A stretch of DNA of 64,000 bases from JBHIKY01 sp042139015 (GTDB lineage Bacteria > Bacillota > Bacilli > Bacillales > Marinococcaceae), in the NCBI RefSeq assembly GCF_042139015.1, contig NZ_JBHIKY010000002.1, forward strand, positions 186,001 through 250,000, read 5' to 3'. The notes under the pieces were generated by a model that was not told the DNA's origin, did not search any database, and saw only the letters and a list, made by a program, of their open reading frames with translations. This document shows positions 40,242-48,531 of this stretch, one piece after another. Position numbers and translations under genes: made by a program. Each line of letters starts with the position of its first letter. Positions within the stretch are counted from its first letter, which is position 1.

Positions 40242-42113
40242 TCAGCTTACCTCCTTCTCGATCTGTTTTACTCGTTCAAGAGGTATATGATAGCCATGGT
40301 CCTCTTTGATGGAACGAAGAAGCATTGAACCAAATGTGATAACAACGCCTGCGCCTATTACTATAAATGGCGGCATAATGGCATTTTCCATATTGATCAT
40401 AATCATGCCGAATCCCCAGATAAACATTCCGAGTCCAATCATAAACGGTAATATTGACCCGTTCGGCATATGAATATCTGCCAGCGGTTCAGCTGGTTTC
40501 ATTTTTGCATCCCCGTGAACTTTTTCATAAAACCACGGATCAAGGGATCTTACCTGAGGCGTCTGTGCAAAGTTGTACTCAGGCACTGGAGTAGGTAGAG
40601 ACCATTCTAAAGTCCGCGCGTCCCACGGATCGCTTACAGTAATTCTTTCCGAAGTATAGGCGGAATAAACTACATTTATTACTAATACGAGAATTCCAAG
40701 CCCCATAATATAAGAACCAATGGATGAAATCATATTCATCGTTTCCATGCCCTGACCTTCCAGGTACGTATAAACCCGGCGCGGCATGCCGATCAAACCG
40801 AGAATGTGCTGGATAAAAAATGTCATGTGAAAGCCGATAAAATACAGCCAGAACATCGTTTTGCCAAGTGTCTCATTCAGCTTATGACCGAACATTTTAG
40901 GATACCAGTAATACGTTCCGGCAAGAAGACCTAAAACAATACCGCCGATAATAATGTAATGGAAGTGGGCCACGACAAAGTACGTATCATGATACAGGTA
41001 GTCCACCGGCACCATAGCAAGCATGACGCCGGTCACCCCGCCGAGTACAAACGTCGGTACAAAGGATGACGCACAAAGCATCGCAGTATTAAAGGTGATT
41101 TTCCCACCCCACATTGTAAAGAGCCAGTTAAAAATCTTAATTCCGGTCGGGACACCGATCGCCATAGTCGCGATTGCGAATACTGAGTTTGTAATTGGGC
41201 CGATTCCTACAGTGAACATATGGTGAACCCAAACCATAAATCCTAAGAATGCGATAATGAGTGTTGCAAATACCATTGCGGTATATCCGAATAATCTCTT
41301 TCTCGAGAAAGCAGGGATAACCTCAGATATTATTCCAAATGCCGGAAGCACCAGAATATAAACCTCCGGATGACCGAAAATCCAGAAGATATGCTGCCAG
41401 AGCACGGCATTACCTCCGTTGTCCACTGTGAAGAACTGACCGTCGAAAATGCGGTCAAGCATCAGCAGCGCTAAACCAGCAGCAAGAGGCGTGAAAGCGA
41501 ATACAATAAGGATGGATGCGATTAAACTTGTCCAGCAGAACAGCGGCATGCGCATCATCGTCATTCCAGGTGCTCTCATATTAATAATAGTCACAATAAA
41601 GTTAATTGCAGAAACAAGTGTACCGATACCACTGATTTGAAGACCTATAACATAAAAGTCCATCCCAAGGCCGGAGTAATCACCTGTGGAGAGCGGAGCA
41701 TATGCTGTCCAGCCTGCATCCGGTCCTCCCCCAACAAACCAGCTGACACTCAGGAGCAGACCTCCAAAGAAAAATACCCAGAAGCCGAGTGCATTAATAA
41801 AAGGAAATGCCACGTCCCGTGCTCCGATTTGAAGCGGTATCACAAAGTTCATAAAAGCAAACAGCAGCGGTGTCGCTGCGAGGAACAACATGATTGTGCC
41901 GTGCATTGAAATCATTTCATTAAATGTCTGCCCAGATAAAAAGTCATTTTCCGGGTACATCAGCTGTATCCGCATAAACAATGCCATAATGCCAGCTTTA
42001 ACGAAAAACAGCGTACCCGCTACTAAGTAAAGAACAGCAAGTTTTTTATGATCGACTGTTGTCAGCCAATCCCATAAAACACTTTTCTCTTTTTCAGCAG
42101 TTGCAGTAGCCAC
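40242..42113 (-). CDS. ctaD: Cytochrome c oxidase subunit I (CtaD)
   Basis: Catalytic subunit of the caa3 oxidase with heme a, heme a3 and CuB; couples O2 reduction to proton pumping. 623 aa with at least 12 helices. Ligands are visible: HGTIMLFLA (heme a), FGHPEVYILVLP with the His-Tyr crosslink and the D-channel Glu, and VVAHFHYIIIGG with the two axial His. The C-terminus has two additional helices, as in Bacillus CtaD. It is 24 bp after ctaC. Confidence 0.97.
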   Translation of the reverse strand: MATATAEKEKSVLWDWLTTVDHKKLAVLYLVAGTLFFVKAGIMALFMRIQLMYPENDFLSGQTFNEMISMHGTIMLFLAATPLLFAFMNFVIPLQIGARDVAFPFINALGFWVFFFGGLLLSVSWFVGGGPDAGWTAYAPLSTGDYSGLGMDFYVIGLQISGIGTLVSAINFIVTIINMRAPGMTMMRMPLFCWTSLIASILIVFAFTPLAAGLALLMLDRIFDGQFFTVDNGGNAVLWQHIFWIFGHPEVYILVLPAFGIISEVIPAFSRKRLFGYTAMVFATLIIAFLGFMVWVHHMFTVGIGPITNSVFAIATMAIGVPTGIKIFNWLFTMWGGKITFNTAMLCASSFVPTFVLGGVTGVMLAMVPVDYLYHDTYFVVAHFHYIIIGGIVLGLLAGTYYWYPKMFGHKLNETLGKTMFWLYFIGFHMTFFIQHILGLIGMPRRVYTYLEGQGMETMNMISSIGSYIMGLGILVLVINVVYSAYTSERITVSDPWDARTLEWSLPTPVPEYNFAQTPQVRSLDPWFYEKVHGDAKMKPAEPLADIHMPNGSILPFMIGLGMFIWGFGMIMINMENAIMPPFIVIGAGVVITFGSMLLRSIKEDHGYHIPLERVKQIEKEVS

Positions 42114-42137
42114 GTGGTTTACCCCCTTTTCGTAAAT

Positions 42138-43232
42138 TTATTCCCTGACGTTTAGAGAATCTAAATATTCCACAATTGCGTCCATATCCTCATCACTCAT
42201 GTCGGGATATGCCTGCATGTTATTTCCTTGTTTAAATGATTGCGGATCACGGATCCAATCTTCAAGATTTTCCGGTGTGTAATCAATGACACCGGCAATT
42301 TTTTCTCTGTCCCCGAAATTACTGAGTGCCGGCCCTTGTGCAGAACCCGGACCTCCGATGGCGTGACAGCCAATACAGCCTTGATCTTCAAAAACTTGGC
42401 GGCCTTCCGCTGCTACAGAGCCCTCTTCCGGTTCCGCCGGTTCTTCGGCAGACATTTGTTCAACCCATGCGTCATACTCATCCCGCTCAAGTGCTATTAC
42501 CTTGAAGTCCATTAATGCGTGGGATGGTCCACAGAGTTCCGCGCATTTTCCTTTGTATGTTCCCGGCTCATCGGCTTCAAGCCAAATTTCATTGTCAACC
42601 CCTGGGATATTATCCATTTTGCCCCCGAGAGCTGGAACCCAGAAAGAGTGAATGACATCTTCTGCCGTCAGATTAAACCAGACTTTTTCACCGGCCGGAA
42701 TATATACTTCATTTCCTGCTGAAAAGCCTTCTTGATAATCAAACTGCCACCAGTATTGATGACCGGTTACGTCAATAACTACTGCGCCTTCTTCTTCTGC
42801 TTCCTCAGCGCTTTCGGCATCTCCGCCTTCTTCTCCTTCTTCGCCCTCTTCACCACTTGAACCGGAGGACTCCGGTGCAGATTCAGCCATATAGTATGTA
42901 CCGGCAATTGTAGGAACGGCCAGAATGATAAGCAGAAAAACAGGAATAATGGTCCATGTCAGTTCAAGGACTTTACTGCCTTCCACCTGTTCAGGAAGCT
43001 CATCATCATCAGGCTTTCTTCTGAATTTTACGACAGCAATGAAATACAACGTGAATACAACAATAACAACAATAGCCATTACATATAAGCTGAGAATCAT
43101 GTTATCAAGGATCCACTGAGCCTGAGGGCCCATCGGATCTAATGCACTCAGCCTTTGTTCGCCACACCCTGCCAAAAGCAGGAGCATGGCAGACAAAGGC
43201 AGAAAGCGCCAAATGTTTCTGCGTCCTTTCAT
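42138..43232 (-). CDS. ctaC: Cytochrome c oxidase subunit II with cytochrome c domain (CtaC)
   Basis: Electron-entry subunit of the caa3 oxidase. ATG at 43232 (MKGRRNIW) is chosen after GAGAGG; an ATG 7 codons earlier lies over that site. The 364 aa protein has a lipoprotein signal (LLLLAGC), two membrane helices, the CuA centre CAELCGPSHALM (near residue 225) and a fused cytochrome c with CIGCH (near 290) and a distal Met. Between helix 2 and the CuA domain (about 117-150) is a Glu/Gly/Ser insert, strongly acidic, on the outer face. Confidence 0.95.
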   Translation of the reverse strand: MKGRRNIWRFLPLSAMLLLLAGCGEQRLSALDPMGPQAQWILDNMILSLYVMAIVVIVVFTLYFIAVVKFRRKPDDDELPEQVEGSKVLELTWTIIPVFLLIILAVPTIAGTYYMAESAPESSGSSGEEGEEGEEGGDAESAEEAEEEGAVVIDVTGHQYWWQFDYQEGFSAGNEVYIPAGEKVWFNLTAEDVIHSFWVPALGGKMDNIPGVDNEIWLEADEPGTYKGKCAELCGPSHALMDFKVIALERDEYDAWVEQMSAEEPAEPEEGSVAAEGRQVFEDQGCIGCHAIGGPGSAQGPALSNFGDREKIAGVIDYTPENLEDWIRDPQSFKQGNNMQAYPDMSDEDMDAIVEYLDSLNVRE

Positions 43233-43307
43233 AAATTCAAACCTCTCTTTCATTTATTATTTTGGGAAAGTATATTTTGTAATTATGGTGTCTCTCCCCT
43301 CCATACT

Positions 43308-44246
43308 CTATATGTGGACAAGAACCATAAGTACAAACAGTATTGTCAGGTAATTCAATGAATAGACAAACATCAGCCTAGCCCATTTAATTTCGTCCTT
43401 CATTTTAAAACCTGCGAAACCGAGAGCAAGCCACCCAAGACCAAGGACTGCAGCTATAGTCGTGTAAATTATTCCAAAAGGATACAGAAACAGCGAGATT
43501 GGAACAAGAGCCGCCACATAGACCACGATCTGGCGCTTTGTCATCGCAAATCCTGCAACAACGGGAAGCATTGGAATACCGGCAGCTTTGTATTCATGAC
43601 ACCGCTTCATAGCCAGGGCAAGAAAATGCGGGGGCTGCCAAATGAACATGATGGCGAACAAAAGCCATGCATACAGATGCAGTCCGGGATCAATAGCTGC
43701 CCAACCGATCAGCGGCGGCACCGCACCGGAAACACTTCCAGCAACAGTGTTCAGCGTTGATACTCTTTTCAGCCACATCGTGTAAATGACAACGTACACA
43801 AACAACCCAAAGATTCCAATGACAGCCGGCACCGGATCGACAGCGGCAAGCATCATGATCCCTACAGCTGATTGAATCAGACCGGCGACAAGCACATTTG
43901 TCGATTTCAATCTGCCAGTTACCGTAGGTCTTTCCATTGTCCGTTCCATTAAATGATCAATATCACGGTCTATATAATTATTCAGCGTACATCCCCCGGC
44001 CATAACGATCCCGGCACCAAGCAGTGTTAAAATAAGAATGTGCAGGTTCTGAATGAGCTGAAAGTCCGTATATACTGAAGCAAGAAAAAGACCAGTAAAT
44101 GTCGTAATCAGGTTGGAAGAAACGATACCCATCTTCGCAAGCGTCACGTAATCCTTCCAGGATTTCTGCGTATCAGAAGAAGTTACTTCCTCTGCGCCGG
44201 CATCCAGGACTTTTGCAGCGTTGATGGCCGTATTGGTCTTATCCAT
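43308..44246 (-). CDS. ctaB: Protoheme IX farnesyltransferase (heme O synthase)
   Basis: UbiA-type prenyltransferase that adds farnesyl to heme B, the first step towards heme A. 312 aa, nine predicted helices. The two Asp-rich motifs are NNYIDRDIDHLMERT (about residues 86-100, NxxxDxxxD) and the YTMWLKRVSTLN-type segment (about 151-162); HFLALAMKRCHEYKAAG (about 204-220) is also conserved. It diverges from ctaA and precedes ctaC, as in other Bacillus species. Confidence 0.95.
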   Translation of the reverse strand: MDKTNTAINAAKVLDAGAEEVTSSDTQKSWKDYVTLAKMGIVSSNLITTFTGLFLASVYTDFQLIQNLHILILTLLGAGIVMAGGCTLNNYIDRDIDHLMERTMERPTVTGRLKSTNVLVAGLIQSAVGIMMLAAVDPVPAVIGIFGLFVYVVIYTMWLKRVSTLNTVAGSVSGAVPPLIGWAAIDPGLHLYAWLLFAIMFIWQPPHFLALAMKRCHEYKAAGIPMLPVVAGFAMTKRQIVVYVAALVPISLFLYPFGIIYTTIAAVLGLGWLALGFAGFKMKDEIKWARLMFVYSLNYLTILFVLMVLVHI

Positions 44247-44550
44247 ACCTTCACCTCCTTAAAAACTAAACGCAATGTGGCCAATAACTGAGGAATTTAT
44301 GCGAAAGTTAAAGCCCGTAAGCGTAAGTTCACAGTAAACAGTATTGTACCACAAAACCTTACCCGGAGAGAAATGACAATTTCCCCTCCAAAGTGACACT
44401 ACAAATATTATAGCTTAAAATGTTTTTTGTTTCATTAGTTTCGCAACTTTCACAGTATCTTCACATTTCTTTATCGCCTCAAAATGTTCATTGCGATAAA
44501 ATTGACTTTTTTCGCCATTATTCATACCATTAAAAGGGCATTTACTAAAT

Positions 44551-44667
44551 GAATTTCATAAGTCCTGCTGGTGTCATTTGTTGACCGAGTCCGGTTTTCA
44601 TCGATTATCGAGTTACCGCCTTCTACTTTCTGGTCTTTTAAAGTAGAGGCACTTATGAAATTGATTC
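44551..44667 (+). promoter_or_regulatory. Inverted-repeat leader region upstream of ctaA
   Basis: ATTTCATAAGT (44553-44563) and ACTTATGAAAT (44651-44661) are inverted arms about 87 bp apart, enclosing a second hairpin TCTACTTT/AAAGTAGA (44621-44647). The gap between divergent ctaB and ctaA is 466 bp. A regulator site or a structured ctaA leader is possible; I recognise no known riboswitch and no ResD or CcpA site with confidence. Confidence 0.4.
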
Positions 44668-44712
44668 TACTTTGTAATTATTTCATGAAATAAAAATAAA
44701 GAGGTGAACGTT

Positions 44713-45621
44713 GTGAATAAGGGATTAAAGCTGTTTGGCCTGTTTACCTCCTTTGGAATGCTGATCGTGCTCCTGCAGGGGGCACTTGTGACAAAAACAG
44801 GCTCTGGAGAAGGCTGCGGCGCAACCTGGCCACTATGCTTCGGTGAAGTTATTCCTCAATCTCCTGCACTGGAGACAATTATTGAATACAGCCACCGGCT
44901 TTGGTCGGGCTTGATGGGGCTTTTTGTTATTCTTCTGGCTATCTGGTCCTGGAAAAAACTTTCCCATTTACGTGAAACCAATTTTATGTCTTTAATGGCG
45001 GTGCTATTTATAATTTTCCAGGGGCTGATGGGAGCCGGAGCGGTGATCTGGGGCAATTCAGATGTAGTACTTGCCCTTCATTTTGGAATTTCAACGATAT
45101 CATTTGCCGCCGTCGTGCTCTTGAATGTTCTCTCTTTTGAAGATGGCAAATACGGAGTTCCTGCTCCGCGAGTCACAAAAGGATATCGTTCTTATCTTAT
45201 TTTTGTTCTTCTCTATTGTTACGCAGTGATTTATACCGGCGCTTTTGTGAAGCATGCAGATGCGACCTATGTATGCGGCGGTTTTCCTCTCTGCAATAGT
45301 CAATGGCTTCCTGAATTTACTGGCTCATTAGGATATGAAATAAGCATACATGTAGCTCATCGCTTTTTTGCAAGTATTTTATTCTTTTTACTGCTCTTTT
45401 TAATGATCTGGACTATCCGCAGCTATAAAGAATTCCGCAGTCTGCTGATCCCGGCTGTTGCCATTTTTGGACTCGTGATCGTGCAGATTACGGCCGGAAT
45501 TTCTATTCTCTATGTGTCTTCTTATTTGACACCAGCACTTTTTCACGCACTAACTATCACAATACTATTTACGCTTCTATGCTATATGACTATGATCATT
45601 ACCAGAAAACCAGCAGGTTAA
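44713..45621 (+). CDS. ctaA: Heme A synthase
   Basis: Converts heme O to heme A by oxidising the C8 methyl group. GTG at 44713 follows GAGGTGAACGTT. The 302 aa protein has eight predicted helices and the four conserved His: EYSHRLWSG (near 60), ALHFGIS (near 123), HVAHRFFAS (near 216) and ALFHALTI (near 278). The extracytoplasmic Cys pair GEGCGATWPLC (near 36-44) is present, as is a second pair in CGGFPLC. Confidence 0.96.
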   Translation: MNKGLKLFGLFTSFGMLIVLLQGALVTKTGSGEGCGATWPLCFGEVIPQSPALETIIEYSHRLWSGLMGLFVILLAIWSWKKLSHLRETNFMSLMAVLFIIFQGLMGAGAVIWGNSDVVLALHFGISTISFAAVVLLNVLSFEDGKYGVPAPRVTKGYRSYLIFVLLYCYAVIYTGAFVKHADATYVCGGFPLCNSQWLPEFTGSLGYEISIHVAHRFFASILFFLLLFLMIWTIRSYKEFRSLLIPAVAIFGLVIVQITAGISILYVSSYLTPALFHALTITILFTLLCYMTMIITRKPAG

Positions 45622-45626
45622 TCAAA

Positions 45627-45672
45627 AAACACTGCCGCATTGGAAATCGAATTCCAGCGGCAGTATTTTATT
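45627..45672. terminator. Bidirectional terminator between ctaA and the Eis-like gene
   Basis: ACTGCCGC and GCGGCAGT arms with an inner TTGGAA/TTCCA pairing, flanked by A6 and by ATTTTATT. It lies between two convergent genes. Confidence 0.78.
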
Positions 45673-45677
45673 GCTTT

Positions 45678-46847
45678 TTAAAAGAAGTCGTATATAAAGG
45701 GAGTCTGTTCAGGGAGCAGACGGCTGAACTGTGAGATGCTCTCCTCTTCCCCTGTAATTAGTCCTGAATCCACTGCCTGCGATACGTTCAAATAGCCTAA
45801 AGTAAGAGCAGATAACGATTGGATTGACATTCTAACACCGTCCACTGCTTTGTTTTTATGTGGTTCAATTGAAATTCTGCCATCCTGGAAGGCGAGCACA
45901 AAGCTCCCATCGTTCCAATCACAAAATGAGTCATCAATCACAAGTGTCAATTCCCACTCGCCTTTAAAGGAAAACGGAAATTCCTCCAAAAGCTTTTGTA
46001 CATCCACTACTCTCGCCATAAAATAACCTTCATTCTCTTCTTTTACTTTCGGGTCAGGAAGCATGAATCGATAGGAATCACCAGCATATGTGTGGATTTC
46101 GGCTTCTTCAATCATCGAATCGTGATTGGCGATAAACGCCCACAGCTGATGTTTTGCCTCATTATGAAGTGCCACAAGCTCAAATACCTTCATTTTCAGA
46201 TTTTTAATTTCATAAATAAGATAACCAGCGTCTTTTCCAGACGAGTCTGAAAACACAGCAATCTGCCCAGTTTTTCTAATAAGAGTATTCTGCTTCCACC
46301 ATTCTTCATCTCTTGCAATCATTCCGTTAAACAGTTTGGCAAATGGTTCATACACTTCCTGCAGGATCTGCCATTCTTCTTTCGTGATTCGCCTGATCTG
46401 ACCCTGCTTTAACCCTCTTTTTTCTGGAAGCTGCTCTTTTGTCATTTTCCATGTATATGTATCCGCAAACATTTCCCAGCCAAACTTTCGATAAAAGGAA
46501 ACGGAAAACGGGTAGAGAAAAGAAAATAAACAGCCACGCTCCCTCATATCCAGTAAGGAAGCCATTAACAGTTCTCTTACAATTCCTCCTCTGCGTGCCT
46601 CCGGCCATGTAGCAACACCTGCAACTCCGCACATCTTTACTTTTTTTCCCCCGGCAAAAACCTCAACAGGCAAGAGGTGAAGTTTGGAGAAAAGCTGGCC
46701 GTTCTGAACTGCCACCCAAATGTCCTCAGGTTTTATCTGCTTTCTGATTACTTCGATTTTGTCTTCGGTCAACGTGTGCTGAAATGCAAATTGTCCTAAT
46801 TCCAATGCTTCATCTATCTCTTCGACTTTAAGTTTTCTAAGCTCCAT
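45678..46847 (-). CDS. Eis-like GNAT acetyltransferase with SCP2-like C-terminus
   Basis: 389 aa protein with the three-part Eis architecture: GNAT domain (about 1-130, acetyl-CoA loop GVATWPEARRGGIVRELL), second GNAT-like region, and a C-terminal sterol-carrier-like domain (about 285-389, VDGVRMSIQSLSALTLGYL). Mycobacterial Eis acetylates aminoglycosides and other amines; Bacillus relatives have unclear substrates. ATG at 46847 follows GGAGATTAACGGT, which is the last part of the photolyase reading frame, so the two genes were built as an operon. Confidence 0.88.
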   Translation of the reverse strand: MELRKLKVEEIDEALELGQFAFQHTLTEDKIEVIRKQIKPEDIWVAVQNGQLFSKLHLLPVEVFAGGKKVKMCGVAGVATWPEARRGGIVRELLMASLLDMRERGCLFSFLYPFSVSFYRKFGWEMFADTYTWKMTKEQLPEKRGLKQGQIRRITKEEWQILQEVYEPFAKLFNGMIARDEEWWKQNTLIRKTGQIAVFSDSSGKDAGYLIYEIKNLKMKVFELVALHNEAKHQLWAFIANHDSMIEEAEIHTYAGDSYRFMLPDPKVKEENEGYFMARVVDVQKLLEEFPFSFKGEWELTLVIDDSFCDWNDGSFVLAFQDGRISIEPHKNKAVDGVRMSIQSLSALTLGYLNVSQAVDSGLITGEEESISQFSRLLPEQTPFIYDFF

Positions 46848-46851
46848 ACCG

Positions 46852-48276
46852 TTAATCTCCTTTGAACATCGCTATCGCTTTTTTTCGCTGCAGAGAATGA
46901 GTGACTGCAGGCGCTGGATAATCCTTGCCTATAATGCATTCCGCTTCTTGCTGCTGCCTTTGATTCATTTTCCACGGCTCGTGAATATACTTTTCAGTAA
47001 CGCACCTTAATTAGGGCACATATTTTTTTATGAATGTGCCATCAGGATCAAATCTTTGACTCTGCCGGACAGGAGAAAACACTCGAAAATACGGTACAGC
47101 ATCGACACCAGTAGAGGCCGCCCACTGCCAACCTCCTGCATTAGAAGCCGGGTCGTAATCAACCAGCTTTTCTTGAAAATACTTTTCACCGAGCCTCCAG
47201 TCCATTAAATAATCCTTGACGAGAAACGACGATGCAATCATTCTGCCGCGGTTATGCAGCCATCCTTCACTGTTCAGCTGACGCATAGCAGCATCGACGA
47301 TGGGAAAACCGGTCGTTCCCTCCTTCCATTGCTGCAGGTGCTTTTCATTTTTCTCCCAAGTAATGTTTCGATATTGTTCTTTTAATTCCTTCCTTTTTAA
47401 ATGAGGATGCGCAGCATAAATCATATTATAAAAATCACGCCAAGCCAGTTCACTTATAAAACTTTCTGCCCCTGCTGAGCCCTCCTCCAGTAATGGAGCA
47501 ATAGCATCATTAATAGTCCTGATAGATATTCTTCCTGTTTTTAAATATGGCGACAGCAGGCTTGTGCCGTCCTCAGCTAATATATCCCGTTTTTCCTCAT
47601 ACTCCTCGGCTATATTCTCTGTAAAAAACTCAAGTCGTTTCATTGCATCTGCTTCAGTCGTCCTGGTCCAGGCTGTTTCTGCCCTCAATAAATAATTTTT
47701 AAAGCTGGCCCGCGCTCCGCTGTCGATGAGCTTTTTTTCGGCCTGTCTATTTATCATATCAGGCAGACTGCAGTTGTACGGTGCCATCTTTTCTAGAGTT
47801 CTCCACTTTCGATAATAGGGTGTAAATACTTGATAATAACTGTTGTCATCCTTTACAATTTCGTCTGCTGCATGAAAATGAGCATCCTTAAAACTGTAAA
47901 CTTTCACCTCATTTTTTTCAAACATTTTTTTGATTTTGTGGTCTCGCCTTGCAGCTTCTGGAGTCTCATCTTCATTTAAAAAAAGTGTACTGAGCTTAGG
48001 CATCTTTTCGAGAAGCTCGGTAAAAGCCTCCTCTACTTCGCCGTATAACAAGGTGAGATGAATTCCTTTTTCACTGCATTCCTGCTCGAAGCTATTAAGA
48101 GATTGAAAAAAATAATCATGATGCGGACACTGTTTCTGTAAAAATTCAGGGTCAATGTGAAAAACAAACATCCAATTATCATCATGTTCAAGCAGATGCT
48201 GTTCAAGCTCAAACATCGCCCGGTTGTCATTCAGCCGCAGATCACGGCGGAACCATAATACTGAAGTTTTGTTCAT
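46852..48276 (-). pseudogene. phr: Deoxyribodipyrimidine photolyase interrupted by an in-frame stop
   Basis: Light-driven repair of cyclobutane pyrimidine dimers. From ATG 48276 (VLWFRRDLRLNDNRA) the frame is normal for 421 codons through the FAD domain (HNRGRMIASSFLVKDYL, GWQWAASTGVDA, YFRVFSP) to IKKYVP, then a TAA at 47011-47013 where relatives have Glu (VPEL). The same frame then continues with KYIHEPWKM and KDYPAP to a stop at 46852, giving 474 codons, the normal length. One G-to-T change explains it. The shortened protein keeps the FAD and substrate residues but lacks the last two helices, so activity is uncertain. The N-terminal domain would bind an antenna cofactor. Confidence 0.85.
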
Positions 48277-48419
48277 TACTTACTCCTTTAGAACTCTTTA
48301 TTTATATCACTCCATCCTATACCCCTTTCACTACTCTCTAACAGCCTCCAGAAGAAATCTACCCTATTTCTCCGCCGATCCTCCGGCCACTGCTTCCGCA
48401 GTATCCTCAAACAGTACTG

Positions 48420-48475
48420 GAACAAGCGCCGCGGAAAGCATACGCCTGCAGGGATGAAATCAACAAAATCAATAC
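48420..48475. repeat. Mosaic repeat R5, short copy
   Basis: CGGAAAGCATACGCCTGCAG followed by GGATGAAATCAAC corresponds to 63068-63100 in R4 and 38256-38286 in R2. It lies in the 255 bp gap between pycA and the photolyase gene, next to the pycA terminator. Confidence 0.65.
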
Positions 48476-48488
48476 TTTTTTGTTTTCT

Positions 48489-48520
48489 AAAAAATACGGA
48501 GCTGCATAAGCAGCTCCGTA
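48489..48520 (-). terminator. Terminator of pycA
   Basis: TACGGAGCTGC and GCAGCTCCGTA form a perfect 11 bp stem with an ATAA loop; TTTTTT follows on the minus strand, 12 bp past the pycA stop. Confidence 0.9.
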
Positions 48521-48531
48521 CCAGAATCTTA

